A stretch of 64,000 bases of DNA from assembly GCF_023973825.1 (NCBI RefSeq), contig NC_090127.1, positions 1,522,001 through 1,586,000 of the forward strand, given 5' to 3'. The stretch comes from Plasmodium brasilianum. Taxonomy: Eukaryota; Apicomplexa; Aconoidasida; Haemosporida; Plasmodiidae. Below the pieces are notes generated by a model. That model saw nothing but the letters and a program-made list of their open reading frames with translations. It was not told where the DNA came from and did not search any database. Made by a program: the position numbers and the translations under genes. Below, one piece after another: positions 31,525 to 41,906 of the stretch (position 1 is the first letter of the stretch; the number at the start of each line of letters is the position of its first letter).

Positions 31525-32616
31525 ATGATAAATCTGAAGAACCTAGATTTCCACTTGGAAAATTTATGCGAGTCTAACAGATGTTTCAATGATGAAGAAA
31601 AACTGGGGCTCTTATATGGCATGACAAATTTAGAAGATAAAATAAATAAGGAAATTTATTTATGGGGGAAAATAGAGGGCATACAAAATGATTATTATAT
31701 AACGTACTATTTTAACCAAGAAAAGTTTTTTCCACAAAAAAAATTTTATTATTGTAATAACGATTACGAATTTCATGAAGTAATAAAGGGAAATGATATT
31801 CTTATAGAAAAAATAGAAAAGAAAAAGCCATTTACTTTGTTTAACGGGTTACCAAATAGTTTCTATTCTAAAAGTTGTAAATCAAAAACGGGAAAAAGAA
31901 AAAATTATATACATGATGAAAATGAAAAAAATGAAGATGATGACAGCGAGATGGAAGAGAGTGAAAAATATAGTAGTGATAACCAGCAAAGCGAAGATGA
32001 AAAAGTCGAAAGCGAAAATAGTGGAAGTGGAAACAGTAGTAGAGAAAATAGCGAAAGTGAAAAAAGTAAAAGCGAAAAACATGAAAGTGATAGTTCTGAA
32101 AACAAGCCAAGCGAATATGGGAAAATTCAATATGAGAAGAAAAAAAATAAGAGAGATAAAAAAAAAAATCATGACAAGCTAACAGATATTACAGAAGTTG
32201 AAAGACTGTCCTATGTTATTAGAAAAATAGATGAAGATGCATTTATAGTACCTCACAATTCAGTTAAAATAACTAATAATCTAGAAATGAAATTTTCCAA
32301 TTTTACTGGACTAAACATTTTAGATGCATTAAAATTAACGTCATGGGTTCATTTTAGATATCCTAAAAATCTAACATATGATAAAATTAAGAATTATAAT
32401 ACTTTTTTTTTAGATAACTTTTTAGATTCTATAAATTCTGATATTCCAACTAATATATGGAATATAAAAATTAATAAAGAATTAAGTAAAATATCTATCA
32501 TCAATTGTCTATATCCTGGTTACGTATTTTATCATATGCTTAATACCCCATTTTATGCTTCCATATATATAGGAAATGGAATATCAAATTATGATCTACC
32601 CTTTTTGCTACCTTAA
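31525..32616 (+). CDS. RSPH9: Radial spoke head protein 9 homologue
   Basis: Component of the radial-spoke head of motile 9+2 axonemes; in Plasmodium only the male gamete is flagellated. 363 residues from the ATG at 31525, six bases after a strong intron acceptor. The N-terminal part follows RSPH9 (LDFHLENLCESNRCFNDEEK; then IYLWGKIEGIQNDYYITYYF, matching VLFWGRILGLVADYYIA). So does the C-terminal part: ERLSYVIRKIDEDAFIVPHN, GLNILDALKLTSWVHFRYP, LDSINSDIPTNIWNIKINKE, ending YIGNGISNYDLPFLLP. Between them (about 150-225) lies an acidic Ser/Glu/Lys insertion with SES/SEK repeats that is absent from animal RSPH9 and accounts for the extra length over the roughly 276 residues of the human protein. 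The whole fold is otherwise complete. The open frame extends upstream to 31444, but without an ATG. Confidence 0.93.
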   Translation: MINLKNLDFHLENLCESNRCFNDEEKLGLLYGMTNLEDKINKEIYLWGKIEGIQNDYYITYYFNQEKFFPQKKFYYCNNDYEFHEVIKGNDILIEKIEKKKPFTLFNGLPNSFYSKSCKSKTGKRKNYIHDENEKNEDDDSEMEESEKYSSDNQQSEDEKVESENSGSGNSSRENSESEKSKSEKHESDSSENKPSEYGKIQYEKKKNKRDKKKNHDKLTDITEVERLSYVIRKIDEDAFIVPHNSVKITNNLEMKFSNFTGLNILDALKLTSWVHFRYPKNLTYDKIKNYNTFFLDNFLDSINSDIPTNIWNIKINKELSKISIINCLYPGYVFYHMLNTPFYASIYIGNGISNYDLPFLLP

Positions 32617-32658
32617 TTTAAAAAAAAATTTTAAATAATTATAAATGTATTTTTGTTT

Positions 32659-32755
32659 ATACATACATACATACATACATACATACATACATACATACAT
32701 ACATACATACATACATACATACATACATACATACATACATACATACATACATACA

Positions 32756-32784
<29 letters not shown>
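32659..32784. repeat. (TACA)n microsatellite, about 31 copies
   Basis: An uninterrupted tetranucleotide run that starts just after the RSPH9 stop codon, within its likely 3' UTR. The perfect array suggests recent slippage and a length polymorphism useful as a marker. Confidence 0.97.
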
Positions 32785-32790
<6 letters not shown>

Positions 32791-33406
32791 GTATATATAT
32801 ATAAATTGCCCTAATTAGTAATTGTTTTTGCTATTTAATAACAAACAGAATAGTTTATTTAAACCATCATTTAAAAAGGAGACACGATGGTCGTTTCACT
32901 ATCCTTTTATGCAGAAGCACAACTGTTACTCTAATAATATACATTTTGTGTACGTTCGTCTATACAGGACGCATACATATGCTACATGCGTCTTTGTTCA
33001 ACTGTTTAAATCTAAAATTTTTGTTTTTTCCTTTTTTGAACCATTCAAAAAGTCAGATTTTATGTCTGTGCGCTTCCTATTACTGTTATTTTAATAGTTT
33101 TTTTATGTTAGCGCAAAAATTGAAATACCTAAATCTTTTAATAATACAAAATTGGGCAGTTCAAAAATTGAAAAAGGGGCAAATGGGTGAATGGACAAAT
33201 ATACAAATGAACAAACGTACGGGTGTATTTTATCAAAAAAGGGTTTCACCTACGCCATACATTTAGATGCTCCAAATAAAAAAGATAAAAAAAACTGCAG
33301 TTTTACAGCGTGTTCCAAATTCATGAATCGCTATCACAGCAACACAGGTAAATAGTGTTAATAAAAACAATCAAACAAGTAAATGAACGAAAGAATAAAT
33401 ATACGC

Positions 33407-33460
<54 letters not shown>

Positions 33461-33604
33461 GTGCATTATTCATGACTTTTTTATTTGTAAATTCATTTTT
33501 GCAATTCTTTGCATGTTAACGTAATTACTATCTTTTCTTCTTTTTTTTGAAAACTTTATCACTCAATAAAAACTGATACCACAGAGTAGGTTTTATATGT
33601 TTTA

Positions 33605-33637
33605 TTACGACGTAGTAATTCTTATACTACGTCATAA
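33605..33637. repeat. Small inverted repeat around GACGTAGTA
   Basis: GACGTAGTA (33609-33617) and TACTACGTC (33625-33633) are perfect reverse complements separated by seven bases; three more flanking pairs form past one mismatch. The G/C content of the stem is unusual for this intergenic DNA. Possible hairpin or palindromic protein-binding site; role unknown. Confidence 0.8.
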
Positions 33638-34444
33638 AAATATGTTAAAAAAAAAAAAAAAAAAGATTTAATATTTATTGTTACCCCTTAGCCCTGCCTT
33701 TATTTTGTGTTATTTTTTAAATTTAATATATTCAAAAAAAAAATTCTACTTGTTATTATAATATTAGATCATCAAATCAAATAATAATTAGTAGTTTCAT
33801 AATATAAACCTAACATTCAAAACTATTCGAAATTCTTATTTGGATAAATTCTGAAAATCTGGGTAATTTTAAACTTTATCGAAACTTAATACATACTATT
33901 TTTTTTATTTTTTTCATCTTGAATACATAAGAATTTTTAATATAACGGAAAAAAAAAAAAAAAAATTCCTGCCTTTTGTAATATATAATTGATACATACT
34001 AAAATTAATTAGAAAATTTTTTACCATGTTTAAACTTTAAAAGCAAATGCTATATACATTTATGTACGGGCATATGTATATATATATATGCATATATATG
34101 TATACTTGTTATATGTGTATACATATATATATTCACAGTATTTTATGTACTTATAAGCGCAAATATTTAAATGTATGCATAGAGTACATATCATTTATAC
34201 ACAATTCAAACTTTGCAGCATGCAAATACAAAACTAACCCTTTTTTTTATTTAGTAAATTTTTTTCTTCATTTTTTTGCAAATGTATTAATAAAAAAAAA
34301 AAAAAAAAAAATAGAAAAAAGAAGGAAACGTAGTTATGAAATTGATATATTCTGGAAAATAAGTTAAATTTGCCTTGTATGGGTTTTATTCGATTTAAAT
34401 GCTAAAAAAGAGATTTCATTTTTATGCTTTTGTTTTGTACATAG

Positions 34445-34477
<33 letters not shown>

Positions 34478-34621
34478 TTTTATGTGTACAATTCACTGAT
34501 ACAATAGATACATATATACTGAAGTATTATGCGTTAATCCCCATATAACCGCTTGTGTATTTAATATACCCACGTAGGTAAATAATAAAAGGTATCTTTT
34601 TTTTTTCGTAAATTTATTAAC

Positions 34622-36421
34622 ATGATGATATGGAAGTCCAATCAGAAAATTAAAAGAACACTTGAGTTTTTCGTTATCTTTTTGATTTTTATAAGAATTA
34701 TAAATTGTCAATTAATAAAACTAGATGGTCAAAAAATTAACACAAACTATATTCTTTACGTTTTGAAGGGCTTATATATATTTGGAAAAGATGATGCGCC
34801 ATATATTCTGTTAGGGGAAAAAAAGGATATGAACGTAAAAGAAGCTCACGCCATTTTTGAGAACATAGGTATAAGTACAGTTGATAATAAAAACACAAAA
34901 TATTTTAGTTTTGGAGCTGCAGAGAATAAAGATGGTGATAGTAATATAAATAATAAGGATGGAAGTGAATTAGGTGGAAACAAAAAAGACAATAAATCCA
35001 GCACAGGTATTAGTAATGGTGGTGGGGATGGAAAAAAAGATAAAGCCAATGATGATGATGACGAAAAAAAAGAAAAATTTAAATTGAATTTGTATAAGGA
35101 TAATCCTTATCTGCGAAAAAAGAAACAGTATAGATATTTAGATGATGACAAATCTTTTGGTACCGCTGATTTATTTTTAGAATTAGTTCTTATGAAAGAG
35201 ACTGAGTTTAATAAATATTATTTACCAAAAGATACAGATGTTTGTTGTCGTACGGATGGAAATGGTATGGATGGAAATGATATATTTACATGTCCGGGTA
35301 AAGGATATTTAAAAAGATATGTAGATGAGTCAAATATGTATTCATTGAAATTACCAGTTTATTTTATAAAAGATAAAATTCACGATAGTAATTCTTACTT
35401 ATCAGATAATGAAGTAAACCAGGAACAATTTTTAAATAAAATTAAGAATAAACATATGTACAATATTAATCAGACAGATGTGTATGCTTTATTTTTATCA
35501 AATTGTTTAGATAGTAAAAAATTTGAGTTAGAATTACATGGAAATATTCATATATTAAATAAATATGGATATCTACCAGGAGATAAGGTATCTAAATTAA
35601 ATTTATATGTTTTCTGTATGATAGTTTATTCCATATATTTATTTAACTGGATATATTTATTAGTTAAAAATAAGCAGTTTGTTATCAAAATTCAAATTTG
35701 GATACTAGTTTGTATCTTTTTATATTTAATGGAAAATTTCTTTTTATTTCTTTATTTTCTAGTATATAATTTACATGCAAAGATTAATAATAATTTATTA
35801 TTCCTATCGGTTTGTTCAAGTATTTTGAAGAATGTTTGTTCTTACCTTTTAATTTTATTGGGATCATTAGGTTGGGGCTTAGTTATTCCAACATTAGATA
35901 GAAAAACATTTATCAAAATAAAAGTTTTATTCTTTTTTTTTATAATATTTGATTTTATAAAACATTTCTTAGATATGCATTTAACAGATTCAGAAATCAA
36001 TACAATCTATTTCTTTTTTTGTATTATTCCAGTAACTGTAATTTATTCCATAATATATTTATGGGTATTTACCTCAGCTAGTAAAATTATTATTCAATTG
36101 AATGAAGATAAGCAATATGAAAAGTTAAATATGTTTAAAAGATTTTTCAACGTTTTAATATTTACACTTATATTTTCAGTTATTGCCTTTATTATTGATA
36201 TCATTGTAATGGTATTTGTAGATAATACGATATGGAATTTAAAATGTTATCTCAGTGAAGGAATAATAAGCTGTTTATTTTTAATTATCCTAACAGCAAT
36301 GGTTATGTTGTTTAAACCATCAGATAGACTTAAAAGAATTTCACATTTTACTGAAATAGGAGATATGGACGAAATGGAGGACTTTTCGCACTTCGAGCAT
36401 TCCATAGAAGATATATCCTAG
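34622..36421 (+). CDS. SR10: Serpentine receptor SR10 (GOST / lung seven-TM family)
   Basis: A 599-residue seven-TM protein of the GOLD-domain seven-transmembrane family (PTM1, GPR107/108, GPR180 relatives). A signal peptide (FVIFLIFIRIINC, about 18-30) is followed by a lumenal domain with Lys/Asp/Gly-rich low-complexity inserts (about 100-160) and conserved cysteines (DVCCRTDGNG, FTCPGKGY, NCLDSKKFEL). Seven helices run from about 330 (LYVFCMIVYSIYLFNWIYLL) to 575 (CLFLIILTAMVMLFKPSDR). The family marker is LLGSLGWGLVIPTLDRK, equivalent to the GTGW-x-x-I/V segment in helix 4. The tail is acidic (DMDEMEDF). Members act in Golgi sorting or as putative receptors; ligand unknown. Single exon, ATG at 34622. 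The SR10 name rests on synteny and family, both from memory. Confidence 0.9.
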   Translation: MMIWKSNQKIKRTLEFFVIFLIFIRIINCQLIKLDGQKINTNYILYVLKGLYIFGKDDAPYILLGEKKDMNVKEAHAIFENIGISTVDNKNTKYFSFGAAENKDGDSNINNKDGSELGGNKKDNKSSTGISNGGGDGKKDKANDDDDEKKEKFKLNLYKDNPYLRKKKQYRYLDDDKSFGTADLFLELVLMKETEFNKYYLPKDTDVCCRTDGNGMDGNDIFTCPGKGYLKRYVDESNMYSLKLPVYFIKDKIHDSNSYLSDNEVNQEQFLNKIKNKHMYNINQTDVYALFLSNCLDSKKFELELHGNIHILNKYGYLPGDKVSKLNLYVFCMIVYSIYLFNWIYLLVKNKQFVIKIQIWILVCIFLYLMENFFLFLYFLVYNLHAKINNNLLFLSVCSSILKNVCSYLLILLGSLGWGLVIPTLDRKTFIKIKVLFFFFIIFDFIKHFLDMHLTDSEINTIYFFFCIIPVTVIYSIIYLWVFTSASKIIIQLNEDKQYEKLNMFKRFFNVLIFTLIFSVIAFIIDIIVMVFVDNTIWNLKCYLSEGIISCLFLIILTAMVMLFKPSDRLKRISHFTEIGDMDEMEDFSHFEHSIEDIS

Positions 36422-37097
36422 GAAAGGTTACGAAGGCACCTATAAAAAGGAAACAATGCAATGGCAGAAATGGACGGCAGAAATAGAAGTAAGAATTATA
36501 AAGTTTTAACTTGTGTATTGTTCTAGGGACACATACGTATAGAGCTTGTCAGTACTTATCACCTTATATATATGTATATGGACATATATATAATGTATTA
36601 TAATGTTTTTACGTGAACGCTGCTAGCTGCTTCTAACAAAAGAAACATTGAGCGGAGTAATGTACAACAAATTAGTGCGAAGAATATATATATATATATA
36701 TATATATAAATAATTGTTAGATGCCAAATTTTGGTAGTATATTTTATATATTCCTGTCGGGCGAATTTATTCATTTATTCAAGAATAAGAAGAAAAAAAA
36801 AATGAATTTTTTTTTTTTTTTTAATTAATTTCATATTGTAATTTCGTTATAGATTATTATTTATTTTTTTTTTTTTTACTTATAAATAATTTATTAATTT
36901 GTTTTGATAAAAAATATAAAGATAAATATATCAACCATATATATATGTTTATGAATGTATATATGAATAATCACGTATGTATACATTTGCTACACGGGGA
37001 CACGAGTAAATCTGTTATTTGTTATATTATATTTTGAAATACAAGTCAATGAAACGTGGCTCTTAGAAAATACCTAAATAAATTTGCGTATCACATA

Positions 37098-37167
<70 letters not shown>

Positions 37168-38357
37168 GTATGTATGAACATACTTTTGCATGTTAAGGCA
37201 CTTGTACAAACATCGTGTTGTTCAATTACTTTAAAAATAAGTTATATTTTTTTCTATTTTTTACATTAAAATTTTTTTTATTTTATTATTTGTTATCTTG
37301 TATTTTTGTTTTTTCCTTTTTTTTTTAAAACATAAATTTCCATTTTATTTTTATCGTTTATAATGCTAGCAAGCTTAATCTGAATTTTTTATGTGTTTAT
37401 TTATTAACAAACTATTTTAATCGATTAATATTTTTTATTTAAAATTATGCTGTAAATATTTTAAAATTTATACTTCAAGAGCCTGAAGTACAATTTTTTT
37501 TTGTAAAAGCTACCCACAAATTAATAATCAGCGCTGTAGCGATATCATTACTTCTGCAATATCATCACCACTTCAATATTGTAACACTTATGTTAATATA
37601 GTTACTGCCTAACTGTTATTTTTGTTATTATGTATTTCTAATATTATTATCGTTGCTATAATGTTCATTTGTTCATTATTGTATATTGTTATGTTCGCTT
37701 GGGTCATATATCGATAAAACAAAATTCTCCTTGGTGCGTATAATTTACTAGTTTTTAAAGTTTGAAATGATGTAACTAGGAAAATAAAAATTGAACTTCA
37801 CTGAAAAGAGTATATAATTTTGCTTTTATATTAACAACGCATAATGGGTATCTATCTATATATATATACATATATGCAATATATGCAATATATATAAGTG
37901 TATACACATGTATACATATATGCAGTATATATAAGTGTATACACATGTATACATATATGCAGTATATATAAGTGTATACACATGTATACATATATGCAGT
38001 ATATATAAGTGTATACACATGTATACATATATGCAGTATATATAAGTGTATACACATGTATACATATATGCAGTATATATAAGTGTATACACATGTATAC
38101 ATATATGCAGTATATATAAGTGTATACACATGTATACATATATGCAGTATATATAAGTGTATACACATGTATACATATATGCAGTATATATAAGGGTATA
38201 CACATGTATACATATATGCAATATATATAGGTGTATACACTTGTATACACATGTGCAGTATATATATGTGAATGCTTATGTGTTGAGGATGCATGCGCAA
38301 AATTAAAATAACATGGTAGTTCCCAATGACATATATCAGACATGTTAACTATGTATT
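36422..38357. other. Intergenic region with (AT)n tract and 37-base minisatellite
   Basis: 3' flank of SR10 and upstream of the SerRS gene. It contains (AT)n at about 37100-37160 and a 37-base tandem array at 37880-38260. No coding signal outside the repeat-driven open frames. Confidence 0.6.
37880..38260. repeat. 37-base minisatellite, about ten copies, in the SerRS promoter region
   Basis: Unit GTATACACATGTATACATAT plus ATGCAGTATATATAAGT, nearly perfect in the central copies and decayed at both ends. The period is not a multiple of three and the unit has no stop on the minus strand, so all three minus frames stay open and give long but meaningless Tyr/Ile/Cys translations. It ends about 100 bases before the start codon of the apicoplast SerRS. 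Confidence 0.95.
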
Positions 38358-40142
38358 ATGTATATAAAAACTTTAATTTTATTAAATATAGTATTATGCA
38401 TTTATAACATTTTAGCAACAAAATATAGCAAAAATGTCAAAAGAGTCAAAAAAGTATACATTAATACAGTACACACTGCTGCTTACAAATTGGGGTGCTC
38501 CAATTTAATAAAAAAAAAAAGAATGCATAACCCCATAAGACGTAATAAAAAACATAGTAATAAAAGTAAAAGTGTCGAATATAATGAATACGGTATGAAT
38601 ATAAAATTTTTAAAAATAAATGAAAACAAAGTGATAGAAAATTTAAAAAAAAGATGTATGGAAACAAACATAAATGACGTAATGATATTAAAAAATTTAA
38701 TAGACACAAAAAATAAACTCGAAGTAGTAAGAAATGATCTCAGAAATAAACGAAAATTATTATCAGATAATGTTAAAAATTTGATATTTTCTCAAAAAGA
38801 CACAACAATTAAAAAGGTAATACAAAGGGAATTTTCGTGTAATCCTAAGAAGGAAAAAAAGTCAGAATCGTCCTTAAATAATGACAATTTTAATAATAGT
38901 CAAAATGACATTTTCGACAATTCCAATGTGATGGAACAAAACGAACAAATACGAACTCGTCACTCAGAATTAAGTAGTGATGAAAAAAATGAACATTTAC
39001 AAAATGTTAATATACAGAAAAAAATAGAGAAGGTTAAAAACGAGATGAACGAAATCAACAATAGTATTGATCTAAGTGAAGCAAAGATATTAAATTTAAA
39101 ATTGCAAATAGATGAATATTTTAATAAACTACCAAACATCTTATTGAGTAAAGTCCCTGAGGGTAGAACGGCCAACGATAATAAAATAGTCAAGACATAT
39201 AAAATAAAAAATATCGAAATTAATAAAGCTAATACTTTTTTAGAATCTCATGAAAATATTATAAAAAGATATGATAACAATAGTATCTTTTCAAATATAT
39301 CTAATAAAATAGGATTTGGGTACAATATACTCGTAAATAATATAGCAAAATTGGAAAGAGCTCTAATACATTTTATGATAAATACTCATGTAAATAAGTT
39401 TATGTATACTTATGTAAAAACTCCAGTAATTGTATCCAAAAGTGCATTAATAAATACAGGTCAATTACCAAGGTTTGAAAATGATATATTTAAAATTAAT
39501 AGCAATTATAAAATTATAAATGAGGAAGCCTATTTAATACCAACAAGTGAAGTCTCCTTATTAAATTTATTTAAAAATTCGTTAGTAGATTATGAGAAGC
39601 TACCTATTAAATTAGTTAGTCATTCATCCTGTTTTAGAATAGAAAAAAATTTTGCTTACGGTAAAACAACCAAAGGATTATTACGTGAACATATTTTTGA
39701 AAAAGTAGAATTAATAGCTATTACTGATAGAAAAACATCTCCTTATTATTATAAAGATTTAATTAAACACTGTGAATATATTTTAAAGAAATTAAAAATA
39801 CCATACAGATTAGTACTACTAAATTCCAGTGAAACACCATTCTCTTCATCAGTATGTTACGATATAGAGGCATGGTTACCTAGTCAGAAAAGATTCATTG
39901 AAGTATCTTCTTGCTCCAACTGTTTAGATTTTCAGTCAAGGAAATTACATTTAAAATATAAAAAAGGTAATAAAAATTTTTATTGTCATACCATCAATGG
40001 ATCAGGTTTGGCTGTCGGAAGGGTTTTAGCAATTATATTAGAGCAGTACCAAATACAACGAAATTCAAAAAACGAACAAAATCAGTTAATTATACCTAAA
40101 CCCTTGCAAAGATATATGAACGCAGCAACAATAAACCTTTAA
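38358..40142 (+). CDS. Seryl-tRNA synthetase, apicoplast
   Basis: Charges tRNA-Ser for translation in the apicoplast. 594 residues, single exon. The start is a hydrophobic signal segment (YIKTLILLNIVLCIYNILA), then a Lys/Asn-rich basic transit region, which together make the bipartite apicoplast leader. The tRNA-binding coiled-coil arm follows (about 85-290, with a long Asn/Ser/Lys insertion). The catalytic domain shows the class II motifs: motif 1 around LINTGQLPRFENDIFKI, the TSEVSLLNLF serine-site segment, motif 2 in CFRIEKNFAYGKTTKGLLRE, and motif 3 in INGSGLAVGRVLAIILEQYQ. EVSSCSNCLDFQSRKL is the usual SerRS signature. All catalytic arginines and the motif 2 loop are intact. A separate cytosolic SerRS must exist elsewhere in the genome. 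Confidence 0.95.
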   Translation: MYIKTLILLNIVLCIYNILATKYSKNVKRVKKVYINTVHTAAYKLGCSNLIKKKRMHNPIRRNKKHSNKSKSVEYNEYGMNIKFLKINENKVIENLKKRCMETNINDVMILKNLIDTKNKLEVVRNDLRNKRKLLSDNVKNLIFSQKDTTIKKVIQREFSCNPKKEKKSESSLNNDNFNNSQNDIFDNSNVMEQNEQIRTRHSELSSDEKNEHLQNVNIQKKIEKVKNEMNEINNSIDLSEAKILNLKLQIDEYFNKLPNILLSKVPEGRTANDNKIVKTYKIKNIEINKANTFLESHENIIKRYDNNSIFSNISNKIGFGYNILVNNIAKLERALIHFMINTHVNKFMYTYVKTPVIVSKSALINTGQLPRFENDIFKINSNYKIINEEAYLIPTSEVSLLNLFKNSLVDYEKLPIKLVSHSSCFRIEKNFAYGKTTKGLLREHIFEKVELIAITDRKTSPYYYKDLIKHCEYILKKLKIPYRLVLLNSSETPFSSSVCYDIEAWLPSQKRFIEVSSCSNCLDFQSRKLHLKYKKGNKNFYCHTINGSGLAVGRVLAIILEQYQIQRNSKNEQNQLIIPKPLQRYMNAATINL

Positions 40143-40370
40143 TATATAGAATTTCAAGTTACCTGCATTTGCAACATTTTACTTGAAATTAAAACAGGCA
40201 TATATTGGGAAATACATAATTGTATAAGTATACATGTAGTCTTTTTCATTTCTACAATATGTATGATTTTAATTTTTTCATTTTCCTTTTTAATTTTTTT
40301 TTTGCTGATTTATATTTTACAAAAACTTGCATTTAAACGACTGTTCGTAATCTATATTCTTAAAAATAAA

Positions 40371-40407
<37 letters not shown>

Positions 40408-41066
40408 TAATAAATAAATGAACAAATAGTAAACTACAGCACTAAACAAACATAGCCAAAGCACATTTTTTAACGAAACATGATGAAGTTTCTTTTTAAC
40501 CTTAATATTATACTACGTGAAAAATATTAGATAAATAGTATGTACAATATTATTCTGCACATGCCACATATATTTAGGTACACGTGAAGAATATTATATG
40601 TAAGCAAAATTGTAAGGACAACTTTGTAATTTACTTATAACGACGTTATTTGATTTACACTTTAATTTTTTTTTTTCCTCTCAAATTATATGTATATATG
40701 TAATGTTGCTGTAATTTACGCTATTAATTATGTGCATTTCTTATATATTTCCATTTTTTTTTTTAAGTATACTTCACTCATTTTAAAAGGTTTATTTTGT
40801 CAATACATTTTTTTCATATAAAACTAAGCACGAATAACGAATAAGAAGATTTAAAAAAAAGAACAAAAATTAAATTAATTTATTAATTAATAGTTTAGTT
40901 TGTTTTAAAAAAAGTAAATTGCAATGGAATAAAAAATTGGGACTTGTATGTATGTATGGGTGTATGTATGTATATATATACATATATACATATGTAAAAA
41001 CGTACATATCTAGTATGCGTGCACGCACCATGATACACCTTTTTCGTCCATCCTTTATGTAATAAT
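40143..41066. other. Intergenic region, no gene
   Basis: AT-rich 3' flank of SerRS and promoter of the next gene; (AT)n at about 40376-40402. No exon-like island was seen. Confidence 0.6.
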
Positions 41067-41906
41067 ATGATGAATTCATTTCTAAAAAATTGTGTATCAT
41101 CAACAATTAAGAAATACGAAAAAAAGAGTAGAAGATATGAACTGCTCTACAAATATTGTTATACCTTAAAAAGGGAATTCTCAAATATTAAGACAAATAA
41201 TAATAAGAAAAGGAAAAATTATGACAGAAATTTAAATTTAAATATGCATGTAAATTCAAGGTATGAAGATGAACGAGATATTTACTTTAACAACAAACTA
41301 ATTGAAAAAAAAATCGCTGATATACAAATAAAGAATAGCCATAATAAATTAATGTTTGAATATTTGCCTATAGAAGGAAGAACAAATAATGTACCAATAG
41401 GTTTCAAAATAACTCATTATATTTTTTTAGTTGCCCTTTCCAGTGGAGTATTATTAATTCATATATTGCCGGAAGTGAATAAAGAAAGTTATATACGAGA
41501 TATATTAACATTAGAAATATACTGTTGTTCTTGTTTTTTAGTGTTCAATGGTGGGTTTAATTCATTTCTTCAACTAATTCAGTATGCAATACCTCCCAAT
41601 AGGAAATACAAAGGTTTACGTAATAGTTTACGTTTTATCTCTTCCTTAATACCATTATTTTTTGGTTTAGTATCATCATCCTTATGTGAAAGTTTTCCAA
41701 AGGATAGCATATTACTTTTATGTGTATCATATATTACCTTACTCTTAAATTACTATTTTTTACATATAAAGTGCCTAATACCCGCATGGATGTTTAAGGA
41801 ACATAAGATCGTTATATCAGTTGTTATTCTTAATCTGCTCCTATTACTAATAAGTGAAGCACAAATTTATAGGGGAAGAAAAGTTAAAATACATGTTGAT
41901 GATTAA
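41067..41906 (+). CDS. DUF3429/TMEM69-like multi-pass membrane protein
   Basis: A 279-residue single-exon protein. A basic leader of about 95 residues (LKNCVSSTIKKYEKKSRRYE...) without acidic bias suggests mitochondrial import. It is followed by five hydrophobic segments: YIFLVALSSGVLLIHILPEV, IYCCSCFLVFNGGFNSFLQL, FISSLIPLFFGLVSSSL, ILLLCVSYITLLLNYYFLHI and IVISVVILNLLLLLISEAQI. The pattern of a loop with a conserved G-G-x-x-[FW] (FNGGFNSFLQLIQYAIPPNR) after the second helix, and P-x-W near the fourth loop (LIPAWMFKEHK), resembles the DUF3429/TMEM69 family of mitochondrial inner-membrane proteins. The biochemical role of that family is unknown. Family placement is by eye and moderately sure; membrane topology is clear. 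Confidence 0.82.
   Translation: MMNSFLKNCVSSTIKKYEKKSRRYELLYKYCYTLKREFSNIKTNNNKKRKNYDRNLNLNMHVNSRYEDERDIYFNNKLIEKKIADIQIKNSHNKLMFEYLPIEGRTNNVPIGFKITHYIFLVALSSGVLLIHILPEVNKESYIRDILTLEIYCCSCFLVFNGGFNSFLQLIQYAIPPNRKYKGLRNSLRFISSLIPLFFGLVSSSLCESFPKDSILLLCVSYITLLLNYYFLHIKCLIPAWMFKEHKIVISVVILNLLLLLISEAQIYRGRKVKIHVDD

Larger units (their letters stand above)
32617..34621. other. Intergenic region with microsatellites and a small hairpin
   Basis: 2 kb between two plus-strand genes. It contains a (TACA)n microsatellite (32659-32784), an (AT)n tract (33413-33460) and an imperfect inverted repeat at 33605-33637. The piece 32820-33300 has somewhat more G and C and several short open frames, but none has a good ATG context, codon pattern or splice partner. 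Confidence 0.5.

Noticed and set aside
31868..32182. Several open frames on both strands within RSPH9
   Set aside because: They overlie the Ser/Glu/Lys insertion, which is repetitive; the RSPH9 frame is fixed by conserved sequence on both sides.
32822..33266. Two overlapping plus-strand frames of 90 and 106 codons after the TACA microsatellite
   Set aside because: Neither starts with ATG, the composition is not protein-like, and no splice partner was found; probably the 3' UTR of RSPH9.
37776..38343. Three overlapping minus-strand open frames rich in Tyr, Ile and Cys
   Set aside because: All are products of the 37-base minisatellite, whose period shifts frame each copy; no independent coding sequence is present.
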